Part shown: piece after piece, positions 1 through 11,700 of the stretch
Layout: every line of letters starts with the position of its first letter
How positions within the stretch are numbered: the stretch's first letter is position 1
Assembly: GCA_032718475.1 (NCBI GenBank)
Contig: JAUCBJ010008361.1
Location: 1 to 64,000 of the forward strand
Source: Nemertoderma westbladi
Lineage: Eukaryota; Xenacoelomorpha; Nemertodermatida; Nemertodermatidae
DNA: 64,000 bases
Direction of reading: 5' to 3'
Program-made: the position numbers and the translations under genes
Notes under the pieces: model-generated
Told to the model about the DNA's origin: nothing
Databases searched by the model: none
Seen by the model: only the letters and a program-made list of their open reading frames with translations

Positions 1-423
1 TTGACTTCTCGCCCAATCGATCTGGTGTTCTTCCACCGCGATCAATAACCTAGTGAGTACGGCTGCAGGAAGGATGAGAAGGGGATCCGTATAAACCGCA
101 TCCGTCATCTCTGCTCCGCGCTCGGGTGTCAGCTCTACAGTATCCTCACTACTGGAGCTGCTGGGCCGCTGAGGAATAAGTTCTTGACTAGCGGGTTGTT
201 GCTGTTCCGCTGCTTCTTGGTCCCGTTTGACCTGAGCTCGAGTGCCTATGATAGACCTACGATGTTGGACCAGCCTAGGTTCTTTTATTACTACTGGAGG
301 GATGACTTTCCTCACAGTGGGAGGTGAACTGAACTTACGACCAGACGGTTGTACGTCTCTATCTGAGTCGCAGATAGTTACATCTAATAAACTGTCTGAC
401 AGGTTCTGCTTAGTATCAGACAT
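1..423 (-). CDS. BEL-A copy L, Gag N-terminus (partial)
   Basis: This is the 5' end of a BEL/Pao Gag frame on the minus strand, cut by the window start. The ATG is at 423-421 and the frame is open for 141 codons to base 1. It matches the N-terminus of the Gag-protease frame of copy 1 (8739 onward) almost residue for residue, starting MSDTKQNLSDSLLD and reaching the segment that begins at residue ~105 of copy 1. Like copy 1, and unlike copy 2, it keeps the start of the ~190-residue block with the PLLILPAAVLTRLL motif. Gag proteins of this class form the cytoplasmic particle in which reverse transcription takes place. Whether this copy also lacks reverse transcriptase cannot be seen, because the rest lies outside the window. 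Confidence 0.85.
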   Translation of the reverse strand, partial: MSDTKQNLSDSLLDVTICDSDRDVQPSGRKFSSPPTVRKVIPPVVIKEPRLVQHRRSIIGTRAQVKRDQEAAEQQQPASQELIPQRPSSSSSEDTVELTPERGAEMTDAVYTDPLLILPAAVLTRLLIAVEEHQIDWARSQ

Positions 424-2682
424 GACTATGTATACCGTTGAATGTCTACTGCTGTATTACAGTCTGAGCAAGTCTAGTAACTCAGTATTAACTGCTAGCC
501 TAGTAATTAATTACCGGTACTGCTACTCAGTGTAGCGTGATATATAATATATTAGAACACCGGTATGCTTATGGTATATATAACTATATAAGTATTATTA
601 CAGACTAGGTTTATCACAGAATACCGGTATAATTTTAGCACAAATATATATAAATATATAATAGGCCTATCGGGAATACCGGTATACAGCTTACAGTTTG
701 TAGTATATATAATTCTAGACTAGAATTAATTACAAGTACCGGTATAATTTCAGCCTAAATTTATAGAAATAAAGATAATAGGCCTATCGTAAATACCGGT
801 ATATCAATTATTTTAAATAATTGAATTTCTGAATTTTAGGGTTACTTTGTTACTTTACTTACTTTATTACCGTTATTTGAGCAGTAGTCCAACTGATATT
901 GAGACCTAATGGTTGTATGGTAGGCCTACTATTTATAAATCGTTAGATTTGATTTATAATATATATATACCCGTTTTAATGGGTTTTGTCAATGTTTGAA
1001 ATAAATGTTATTATTTCTGGGGTAATCACTACACAAAGCGGTACGCTTTCAGTGAAGTGTTACGTACAGGACACTAAAACAAATGATTCTAATTTACCTA
1101 AGTTACTTAATACTACAAATTACGTACGATTCGGGTTGAGATTACAATCTCTAAATAAACACAAAAATTTACAAAAACACAAAATACGAATTTTTAGGGT
1201 AATTTTACAAGAAGTCTACAAACCAGCCTAACAAAGGGTTAGAAAACTGGTTATTACAACGGACAGGGTACTGCGGTTATTTGAAAATAATACGTAGTAG
1301 TAAATACACTGCGTTGTCCAGATAGGAAAATACCACCGCCTGACGACCTATAGCCGTATCGCTATAGGTTCTACGTTATGTATCACGGAGTGTTCCTACC
1401 TAGAAGTTAATAGAGCTAATCGAACGTGCCTATTAACCACTTTACAACACAAATATAATGCCTACACTAATTACTTTCGGAAAGCACTGTACACTAAACC
1501 CTAAATTAGGTACGAGTACTTGTACAACAGATAATCAGTAGTTAAATATACTTGAACAGCTAAAAGAACCACGGCATCTGCTGGAGTGACCGATGCACAA
1601 AATCACCAGTCTTTACCTACGCCAAGCAGCCCGTGTAGTACCGGGGTTAATTTAACTATAGCGGTATGTATAACAAACACAATTATTGTAGGAACAAACT
1701 TGGGGAATGAATGTTGCGGATAATCGCATAAACTCTGAATAATAAATATTACGCTACGCGTACAAACCACTCAAACAAAATGCAGACCGAACACTGACAG
1801 ACTACTATCAAGCCTAAACAAACTACGGTATATGCAGACTCCGAAATAATTAGGTAGTATGCGTTCTAACCCAGTAGTACGACTTATTCTTTAATTGGGG
1901 GTTTACCTTACAGCATTCGCTGCCCCTACTTCCTAACCGTTCTTTATCGGACAAGTGATCTACACACGCTGCAATCCGCTCAGGCCTAATAACAGCCAGA
2001 CAACTATCCAGCCTACAAATTATCTAAATAAAATTATACGCTACCCGTACAGACTTACACAAACAAAGTACAGACTAAACGATGGCAGACTACTCTCAAG
2101 CCTAAATAAACTACAGGACATGCAGACTCCGAAATGATTAGGGAGTATGCGTTCTAACCCAGTAGTACGACTTATTCTTTAGTTGGGGGTTTACCTTACA
2201 GCATTCGCTGCCCCTACTTCCTAACCGTACTTAATCGGACAGGTGATCTACACACACTGCAATCCGTTCAGACTTAACAGCAATCAGACAACAGCTCAGC
2301 CTACAAATTGTCTGTACAATCTGATCAGGCTTACACGTCTTCTGTTCAATACTGGCCTACAAACAAATAAAACTTGACAGAAATAAGTAAAATCTCAATA
2401 AAAAACCAGGGCGGCCGTTCCCTGATTAAGTATTAAGACCTACCGGTATACAACAATCAAATCGAATAATACTAATGTACTTATACGGGAAGTACCGGTT
2501 AGGACAGTTAGGCCTACGGACCTACAGAAGTACCGGTTCTGGCAGTTGGACCTACGGACCTACGGCAGTACCGGTTCTGGCAGTTGGGCCTACTGACCTA
2601 CAGATGTACCGGTTCAGGTTTACCGGTTGACCGGTACTTTCAACTTTATTGCTTACTGCAATAAAGAAGCTATATCCTTTAA
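424..2682 (-). other. BEL-A copy L, 5' leader
   Basis: This is the untranslated leader between 5' LTR and gag ATG, read on the minus strand, and it is the reverse complement of 6482-8738. It contains no credible gene. It carries the same landmarks as the other copies: the post-LTR hairpin near 2643-2668, two copies of the ~289-bp leader repeat (about 1790-2330), the CCTATAGC hairpin at 1347-1368 and the series of ACCGGT palindromes near 480-800. Small open frames here are not conserved between copies. Confidence 0.8.
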
Positions 2683-3989
2683 TGTTCGCGCTTTCAGACC
2701 TTTGGCAGTTTAATCCGCCAAATTAAGATGTCTTCTAGATATTAAATCGCTTTTTAGCCTATGACAAGTATTTGATTCACTACACTAGTCGAAACCAATC
2801 TGTGCGCGATCATTCACCCGCTGGATATTCCCGGGAGATTGGGTTCGACGGTTTAATTTTATTGCTATGTAAGCCTAATGTATTATTCGACTGACAGTAT
2901 TATATAATCTCTGACAATATTATTCACCTTCGGGAATATTAACAGTTCCTTTAGGACGTGGCGCTTTATCTATATAAACAGAGTTATGACTTAAACTACT
3001 CACAACGATATGGCTTAATTATAATTCACATATATGGCGCATTCTTTAGGAATTGCTTCTTTAACAGACTCACTCATACACAATGCTGCACAATACTGCA
3101 CACTAATCTGCCAATCTTCACTGATTTTAGTCACATATAAAAGGAACACAGACTGACTCATGTAGGGTCTATCAAATAACATTAGATTCACTTCAAACCA
3201 CTTTAACATAAGTCACAATCGTTATTGGTAACCTTTCTCTCTTACCTTCGGTATATCAAGAATATTGGGTTTTCGGGGTTATTTCTCGTTATTCCAATAT
3301 AATAATTCATCAACAAATATAATGAATAACCGACAACAAATAGCAGTATACAGTATTGATTGAGCAGGTAAATTTTAGCAGTTTCAGCAGTTATTAAAAG
3401 CCGTGTGTTCAGCAGTATTACGAAATTGCAGTGATTCCATGAGAGATATTTAGCGAGCAGTGAGATATTCAAGGAGTTAAAGGATATATGTCCTTATAAT
3501 TAAACCTACTAGTGTTGAGCTAAAAAGCAGAAAGCACAAAACACTACAAAGCCGTTCTTTCGTGGCTTTGAAAAACTCGTGACTACTGCTCTATACGAGG
3601 ATACCAACTACCCTTATTCCACGAAGCTCCCGTTCAACACAGAGAAAGAGCAGTGAGATAGGAAAATTTCAGTTCAGTAGCTCTGTGATAGGTCAAAATC
3701 AAAGCTAACTCAAATTCTATTGGCAGATACAGAAAGCTGCAACGTGGCAATATCAGCCGTTAGCCGTCGTCATGGTAGCGACACTGTTTTCAAGAGTATC
3801 GAGCTTTTTACGTCATGAAATTGCAGATTATGTCCTCTAAAGTACAAATACAGTTCAAATACAGAAGAAATGACTTTTATGTCCTCTAAAACACCAGTAC
3901 AGCAAGGACACGGCCTTTATATGCCTGGCAAACCAACTACAGAGTACTTTAAGGGAAAATAACCGGTTAATGACGCAAAAGCTTTTACA
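2683..3989 (-). repeat. BEL-A copy L, 5' LTR
   Basis: On the plus strand this runs TGTTCGCGCTTTCAG to GCTTTTACA, so in element orientation it begins TGTAAAAGC and ends GCGAACA, with canonical TG..CA ends. It is about 1.31 kb, some 80 bp longer than the copy 1 LTRs, and clearly more diverged from them than they are from each other. It sits directly against gypsy sequence at 3990, which marks its insertion point. The matching target duplication would be outside the window. Confidence 0.85.
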
Positions 3990-4500
3990 GGCTGTTGGGT
4001 TTGTGGGACAATAACCCTATTCCAGTAAAGGATTAGACCATCGGTTAATGAAAGTTCACCTCGAATCAATTTGAACTTTTTCTAAAACGGAGGATATACT
4101 GAAAATAATTTTGGATTAATTCGATAAGTTTCTTGTAGTTTGAAGCATCCTGTGCTGCTTGCTACACCCAGTTCCTCGAGTATGTAATCGTTAATTCGAG
4201 GTGTTATGTCATCGAATTTAACACACATAGCAGCGATATTAAAGTTACAGCCAATGATGGATTTCCCTTTTTGCCATTTGACTTTGAATTGGTAACAGGG
4301 TTGCATATCACGTTTGATCCGCTGTTTTCATTCTGATCGACTGAGTAGTTATTAAATAGTGTGACTAAAGGTCTGTGAACTGTCACAACTGTAAATAAAG
4401 GAAGGCCCAATAAGTATATGCGATATTTCTGGATTGCATATCGGATCGCGCAGCATTCCAGTTCTATTGTTGTGGTTGCACCAATGCATTTTTCACCTTC
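3990..4500 (-). pseudogene. Ty3/gypsy pol fragment (RNase H to integrase zinc-binding start), decayed
   Basis: This is the minus-strand remnant of gypsy pol, the reverse complement of about 27890-28423. Reading 4500 towards 3990 gives RNase H-like pieces in shifting frames (a LLGLPLFTVVT block with HRPLVTLFNNYS, then YQFKVKWQKGK), then the start of the integrase zinc-binding region, cut at 3990 by the BEL-A copy L LTR. Frameshifts and stops rule out a functional product. In live elements this domain order (RNase H then integrase) identifies Ty3/gypsy rather than Ty1/copia. Confidence 0.75.
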
Positions 4501-5254
4501 ACGGAATGTGGTTGGGGGTCCACATGAAAGTATTACAGGTACACAATAAATCCCGGAGGGGTGCTGCAGATGTGCTCATTTTAATGGAAAAATTACTAAA
4601 GATTTCATGGATTTATTATATTTTAAGTCAAACTGTATTTTTCTGTTGATTGTAACCGAGTTCGAGGGAGAAAGAAATTTAAGGACGCTACTGATCTAGT
4701 ATTATATTTATGTATTTTTATTTTTTCTTGAAATAAAGATGTGATTAAAAGGTTGTTATTTATTGTTATTTATGTCCCACATTAATTTTGCTACTTCAAG
4801 TTTGTAAATATTTTTAACGGTAGTATGTTTATTTGTTTATATATTGGATTTGAATGTGACTGATAATGGCTAAAAGTGATGGCTCTTACAATTTTGTTTG
4901 TTTTGACTCGAATTGGTTGTATATATTAGTTGTGAGTATTGCCCCATGATATACCGTATTGTATGTATGAATGAATAAGTGAAAAATAAAGTAATTTTAG
5001 TAATTCTGTGCGTGGAATCTGTCTGTCAATCTGTCTGTCAGAATGTAAGACAGACAGACAGACAACCAACCGACCGACGGACAGACTAGATTCCACCACA
5101 TATTAAAACTGACATCAGAAATGCAATCAGCAACCCCGAAAACCCCTGTAAATATAATTTTAGCTCGGTATTGTGCTTCCTTCATGTCAGTCACTATTAA
5201 CCAACCAGACACCATACAGGTACGGTAGTTTTGCGCGGAATGGTTTTAACATTA
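3990..5254. repeat. Left arm of large inverted repeat, outer part
   Basis: This stretch is the reverse complement of about 27120-28423 with few differences. It holds the gypsy remnant and then about 750 bp of AT-rich sequence without a gene, including a GACAGACAG hairpin around 5014-5075. The arm continues after the BEL-A copy 1 insertion, at 18053. Confidence 0.85.
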
Positions 5255-6481
5255 TGTAAAAGCTTTTGCGTAATTAGCCGGTTATTATCCCCGTAAAGTA
5301 CTCTGTGGTTGGTTTACCAGGCATAAAAAGGCCGTGTCCTTGCTGTACTGGTGTTTTGGAGGACATAAAAGCCATTTCTTCTGTATTTGTACTTTAGAGG
5401 ACATAATCTGCAATTTCGTGACGTAAAAAGCTCGATACTCTTGAAAACAGTGTCGCTACCATGACGACGGCTAACGGCTGATATTGCCACGTTGCCCCAT
5501 AGCCCTGCTTTCTGTATCTGCCAATAGGATTTGAGTTGGTTTTGATTTTGACCTATCACAGATCTACTGAACTGAATTTCCTATCTGTATGCTCATTCTC
5601 TGTGGTGGGTGAGATCTTTGTAGAATAAGGGTAGCTGGTATTCTTATAGTTATTCTTATCAGTTTTTAGTGTTGTTGGTGATTCTAAGCCAGGAAGAACG
5701 GCTTTAGCCTTACACTAGTTGGCTTAATTATAAGGACATATATCCGTTATCTGCATTTATCATAACATAACACACCATACCTAATCAAACAACCTGTGCA
5801 TACTTTTATATTGTTATACTGCTATTTACTGTCGGTTCTTCATAATATGGTTGATGAATTATTATATTTGGAATAATGAGAAATAACCCCGAAACCCAAT
5901 ATTCTTGATATACCGAAGGTAAGAGAGAAGGGTTACATATAACAATTGTGACATATGTTAAAGTGGTTTGAAGTGAATCTAATGTTATTTGATAGACCCT
6001 ACATGATTCGGTCCGTGTTCCTTTTATATGTGACTAAAATCAGTGAAGATCGGCAGATCAGTGTGCAGTATTGTGCAGCATTGTGTATGAGTGAGACTGA
6101 TAACGAAGCATTTCCTAAAGAATGCGCCATATATGTGAATTATAACTAAGCCATATCGTTGTGAGTAGTTTAAGTCATAACTCTGTTTGTATAGATAGAG
6201 CGCCACGTCCTAAAGAAACTGTTAATATTTCCCGAAGGTGAATAATATTGTCAGAGATTATATAATACCATCAGTCGAATAATACATTAGGCTTACATAG
6301 CAATAAAATTAAGCCGTCGAACCCAATCTCCCGGGTATATCCAGCGGGTGAATGATCGCGCACAGATTGGTTTCGACTAGTGTAGTGAATTAAATACTTG
6401 TCATAGGCTAAAGGTGATTTATTATCTAGAAGACATCATAATTTAGCGGGTTAAACTGCCAAAGGTCTGAAAGCGCGAACA
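5255..6481 (+). repeat. BEL-A copy 1, 5' LTR
   Basis: It starts TGTAAAAGCTTTTGCG and ends AAAGCGCGAACA, 1227 bp. An AATAAA lies at about 6303 and is repeated at the same place in the 3' LTR. A 64-codon ATG frame at 5955-6149 is present in both LTRs of this copy and in copy L, but is broken in copy 2, so it is not annotated as a gene. Confidence 0.92.
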
Positions 6482-6500
6482 ATAACGGATATCGCTTCTT

Positions 6501-6523
6501 TATTGCAGTAAGCAATAAAGTTG
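6501..6523 (+). promoter_or_regulatory. Post-LTR hairpin, candidate RNA leader signal
   Basis: CTTTATTGC and GCAATAAAG form a perfect 9-bp stem around the loop AGTAA, about 20 nt after the 5' LTR where the primer-binding and packaging region would lie. The same hairpin occurs in copy L and in copy 2. In copy 2 the eighth pair is C-G instead of T-A, a compensatory change. No canonical tRNA primer-binding site was recognised next to it. Confidence 0.55.
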
Positions 6524-6844
6524 AAAGTACCGGTCAACCGGTAAACCTGAACGGTACATCTGTAGGTCAGTAGGCCCAACTGCCAGAACCGGTACTGCTG
6601 TAGGCCCGTAGGTCCAACTGCCAGAACCGGTACTTCTGTAGGTCCGTAGGCCCAACTGTCCTAACCGGTACTTCCAGTATAAGTACATTAGTATTATTCG
6701 ATTTGATTATTGTATACTGTAGGCTGCCAGGGGAATAGGGATTGATCACCCCTCATTCTTTTGTATAGTTTACTTGTTTCTGTCAAGTTTTATTTATTTG
6801 TAGGCCAGTATTGAGCAGAAGGCGTGTAAGCCTGCTCAGATTGT

Positions 6845-7422
6845 ACAGACAATTTGTAGGCTGAGCTGTTGTCTGATTGCTGTTAAGTCCGAACGGATTG
6901 CAGTGTGTGTAGATCACCTGTCCGATAAAGAACGGTTAGGAAGTAGGGGCAGCGAATGCTGTAAGGTAAACCCCCAACTAAAGAATAAGTCGTACTACTG
7001 GGTTAGAACGCATACTACCTAATCATTTCGGAGTCTGCATGTCCTGTAGTTTATTTAGGCTTGAGAGTAGTCTGCCATCGTTTAGTCTGTACTTTGTTTG
7101 TGTAAGTCTGTACGGGTAGCGTACAATATTTATTTAGATAATTTGTAGGCTGGACAGTTGTCTGGCTGTTATTAGGTCTGAACGGATTGCAGCATGTGTA
7201 GATCACTTGTCCGATAAAGAATGGTTAGGAAGTAGGGGCAGCGAATGCTGTAAGGTAAACCCCCAACTAAAGAATAAGTCGTACTACTGGGTTAGAACGC
7301 ATACTACCTAATCATTTCGGAGTCTGCATGTCCTGTAATTTATTTAGGCTTGATAGTAGTCTGTCAGTGTTTGGTCTGCATTTTGTTTGAGTAGTTTGTA
7401 CGCGTAGCGTAATATTTATTAT
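6845..7422 (+). repeat. Tandem ~289-bp duplication in BEL-A leader
   Basis: Two consecutive units each begin near AATTTGTAGGCTG and contain TCCGATAAAG (6921 and 7210, spacing 289), a GGGGCAGCG..CCCCC segment and TTAGAACGCATACTACC. Copy 2 has the same two units with the same 289-bp spacing (45826 and 46115), and copy L has them in reverse. The duplication therefore predates the spread of the family and has been kept. Confidence 0.8.
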
Positions 7423-7792
7423 TCAGAGTTTATGCGATTATCCGCAACATTCATTCCCCAAGTTTGTTCCTACAGTAATTGTGTTTGTTATACATACCGC
7501 TATAGTTAAATTAACCCCGGTACTACACGGGCTGCTTGGCGTAGGTAAAGACTGGTGATTTTGTGCACCGGTCACTCCAGCAGATGCCGTGGTTCTTTTA
7601 GCTGTTCAAGTATATTTAACTACTGATTATATGTTGTACAAGTACTCGTACCTAATTTAGGGTTTAGTGTACAGTGCTTTCCGAAAGTAATTAGTGTAGG
7701 CATTATATTTGTGTTGTAAAGTGGTTGATAGGCACGTTCGATTAGCTCTATTAACTTCTAGGTAGGAACACTCCGTGATACATAACGTAGTA

Positions 7793-7814
7793 CCTATAGC
7801 GATACGGCTATAGG
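7793..7814 (+). promoter_or_regulatory. Conserved leader hairpin CCTATAGC
   Basis: CCTATAGC, loop GATACG, GCTATAGG: a perfect 8-bp stem with a 6-nt loop. It is identical in copy 2 (46701-46722) and in copy L (1347-1368 on the other strand), although the surroundings differ. Its role is unknown; an RNA packaging or dimerisation element is one possibility. Confidence 0.45.
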
Positions 7815-8359
7815 TCGTCAGAAGGTGGTATTTTCCTATCTGGACAACGCAGTGTATTTACTACTACTTATTATTTTCAAATACCGTAGTACCCTGTCCG
7901 TTGTAATAACCAGATTTCTAACCCTTTGTTAGGCTGGTTTGTAGACTTCTTGTAAAATTACCCTGAAAATTCGTATTTTATGTTTTTGTAAATTTTTGTG
8001 TTTATTTAGAGATTGTAATCTCACCCGAATTGTACGTAATTTGTAGTATTAAGTAACTTAGGTAAATTAGTATTATTTGTTTTAGTGTCCTATAAGTAAC
8101 ACTTCACTGAAAGCGTACCGCTTTGTGTAGTGATTACCCCCAGAAATAATAACATTTATTTCAAACATTGACAAAACCCATTAAAACGGGTATATATATA
8201 TTATAAATCAAATCTAACGATTTATAAATAGTAGGCCTACCATACAACCATTAGGTCTCAATATCAGTTGGATTACTGCTCAAATAACGGTAATAAAGTA
8301 AGTAAAGTAACAAAGTAACCCTAAAATTCAGAAATTCAATTATTTAAAATAATTGATAT

Positions 8360-8649
8360 ACCGGTATTTACGATAGGCCTATTATCTTTATTTCTATAAA
8401 TCTAGGCTGAAATTATACCGGTACTTGTAATTAATTCTATTCCAGAATTATATATACTACAGACTGTAAGCTGTATACCGGTATTCCCGATAGGCCTATT
8501 ATATATTTATATATATTTGTGCTAAAATTATACCGGTATTCTGTGATAAACCTAGTCTGTAATAATACTTATATAGTTATATATACTATAAGCATACCGG
8601 TATTCTAATATATTATATATATCACGCTACACTGAGTAGCAGTACCGGT
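8360..8649 (+). repeat. Six spaced ACCGGT palindromes before gag
   Basis: ACCGGT occurs at 8360, 8417, 8477, 8532, 8596 and 8644, spacings 48-64 bp, ending 90 bp before the gag ATG. Five of the six are kept in copy 2 (47270-47600). The flanks partly repeat as well (GATAGGCCTATTAT, AAATTATACCGGTA), so this is a degenerate tandem array of roughly 57-bp or 115-bp units. Confidence 0.6.
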
Positions 8650-8738
8650 AATTAATTACTAGGCTAGCAGTTAATACTGAGTTATGGGACTTGCTCAGAC
8701 TGTAATACAGCAGTAGACATTCAACTGTACACATAAGC

Positions 8739-11700
8739 ATGTCTGATACTAAGCAGAACCTGTCAGACAGTTTATTAGATGTAACTATCTGCGACTCAGA
8801 TAGAGGCGTAGAACCGTCTAGTCGTAAGTTCAGTTCACCTCCCACTGTGAGGAAGGTCATCCCTCCAGTAGTAATAAAAGAACCTAGGCTGGTCCAACAT
8901 CGTAGGTCTATCATAGGCACTCGAGCTCAGGTCAAGCGGGACCAAGAAGCAGCGGAACAGCAACAACCCGCGAGCCAAGAACTTACTTCTCAACGGCCCA
9001 ACAGCTCCAGTAGTGAGGATACTGTAGAACTGACACCAGAACGCGGAGCAAAGATGATGGATGCGGTTTATTCGGATCCCCTTCTCATCCTTCCTGCAGC
9101 CGTACTCACTAGGTTATTGATCGCTGTGGAAGAACACCAGATCGATTGGGCGAGAAGCCAGCGTTCAACTAGAGATAGTTATGCTGGATACACAAGGGAA
9201 GAACTGAAGTCCATGGTCGAGTCGCAATGGAACTTCCCCGGACCCGGACTCCCGTTTGATTTATCAGAAGCTGCCTGGGAAGACATACACCGGATGGGAG
9301 TAGCCAAGGAAACCATCGATCCCGCTGTGTGGAAGAGGTCCGCAGCCGGATACGCACAGGGATTCTTCAGCTCTATGGAGCGAGTAAAAGGACAACTGTT
9401 TCAACAACCACAAGGACCTCAAGAGCAGGGACAACTGCTTTATCAAGTGAGAGAAAGAATTCTACGAATCAGGCTAATATTATCGGCCTTTGAAGAGGCT
9501 TCTAAACGAAGGCAAGACACGTCGTTGCAAGTTGCCGTAAAGACTTGGTTTCAAAGGGTAAGTCTCCAGGTTCAAGGAACAGCTCAGTGGAAAGCTCAGC
9601 TGGAGGAGCGCTCAACCCATGGAGAATCAACAGACGCTACTTTTTCCCAAGTGGAAAGTGAAGCGACGGCAGAGAAACCGCATAAGAGGGATGCCATTGA
9701 CATCTATCTGTCAGACTATCAACGTTTTTTAGGTGATGACGAGTTGAGGAGAAGGTTAGAGGGACTTAGCCCTAATAGTGAAGGAACCAAGCTTGTGTTG
9801 GATGCCATCGATGTGGAAATGAGGGCTGCGAATCAGGCTAAATTTGATGAACAACTCCGCATCACACGAGTCCAAGAAGAACAAGTAAAGAAAAAACGTA
9901 TAGAAGACAGAAAGAAAGCAGCAGTGGTAGCTGCAGAAGCAGAAAGAAAGGCGGCAGCGGCCAAGGCAAAAGCGGCAGAGGCAGCGGCCAAGGCAAAAGC
10001 GGCAGAGGCAGCGGCCAAGGCAAAAGCGGCAGAGGCAGCGGCCAAGGCAAAAGCGGCAGAGGCAGCGGCAGAGGCAAAAGCGGCAGAGGCAGCGGCAGAG
10101 GCAAAAGCGGCAGAGGCAGCGGCAGAGGCAGCGGCAGAGGCAAAAGTGGCAGAAGCAGAAAGGAAAGCGGCTGACGAAACCACCCAATTAGAATTGGAAA
10201 ACATTCAGGAGAATCAAGACTGCATAAATAAACAGTTAGCAGCTAGTAATATGCAGATGATGAATCGATCTACTCCCAAAAGACAGGGATATACATCATC
10301 TGAGGAAGGCGATACCACCGATACTGAAGGCAAGGGAAATAGATCTCGTCTAAGTAGACGTAAAAGAACATTCCACCGTCAGAAATTGCCTGATTTGCCT
10401 CCAGCTGTTAGAAGGCAACTAAATAACACCAACTTAGGTAGTACAGAGCCCACAGACCAAATAATTAAAATAGAAAGACTCCCTACTATAGTAGATGAGC
10501 CTGAAATAATTAGGCCTGTTCTTGAAATCACCCCTTCGGTGATAGACACACCTGTGCTCCCTGAAACTACCTCTAAATTCCCTCTGCATAGCACTAAGCT
10601 ACCTGTGCCCCGTAGAACTGCCCAGGAGACAGTTCAGGTCCTGGACCCCGAGCAAAATATTCCTGATTTGTCGCCCGTTGTCCCTCGTCCGCTCGCTACA
10701 ACGTTGGCGACTCCCGCTTCTGCGGTCGAATGGGTGGACGAGAGACGGCGGGGGATGGATCTCCTGCTCGGGCAGATGCAGGAGACTGTTCAGCAATTCA
10801 AGGGCACAGTAAGGGAAAGTAGACTAGAGTTGCAAGAAGTGCAGCAAAATATCGCGCTAGAACGTGATAAATTAGTAAATTTACAAAAGGGTATACCACC
10901 ACCCCTTGTAACAATGTGTCAACCTGTTAGGTCTGAAGTATCTCATGCGCAAGGTGTGGAGCCTACACGCATCTATACTGCTAGCGAAGTAGAAACTCCT
11001 ATAGTGAACCCTATTAAGGGTAATTATAAACCTGTTGATAATGATATTCCCTATAGACCGGATCATAATCCGAGAAATTTATATACCGATAACTCGATAT
11101 TAAATAACACGATGGCCCAAGAAAGTTTTACGCGTCAAATGGCTAGAACCGAAGCCCGGCAAGCGGTAAAGGTGGGAGAGATCGTCAAGTTCAATGGAGA
11201 TGAGATGAAATGGTTACCTTTTAATGAATATTACAAAGATAACATACAGAACTCTGTGCTATCTAATGGAGAGAAACTTAGATTCCTCATCGAGTGCTTG
11301 GAAGGATCTCCCAAGTCAATGGCGTTAAAATTTATTGGACATCCAGATGGATTAAGACAAGTTTGGGATACACTAAACATCAGGTATGGTAATAGGACTA
11401 ACATAGCTAGGTATTTATATGTGAAATTAATGGCGCCCCGAAAGTTTCTTAGCAGCGGGATTATAGAGTTTTCCGATGAGATTCAGGAGATCTGTAGACA
11501 ACTAGATTGGTTAGGTAAGTCTCATGAATACCAGAATTCTATGGTTGTAGGAGCCTTAGCATCTACTTTGCCCAAGGGTGGAGTAGGTACACGCTGGGAC
11601 AAGAAGGTGTTATATATGATGGAACAACAACAACGAGACCCTACCATGGCTGATCTCATGTCATTCTTGGATAGCGAGGTGAAATTACAGCTCATAAAGC

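Noticed and set aside
5955-6149. 64-codon ATG frame in BEL-A LTRs, also at 17521-17715 and 3209-3015
   Set aside because: It is present in three LTRs but broken in copy 2, and changes are not silent-biased by eye. Best explained by LTR identity, not coding.
9756-10204. Minus-strand frames rich in alanine, leucine or cysteine
   Set aside because: They are antisense to the alanine-rich repeat of BEL-A Gag copy 1 and have no independent support.
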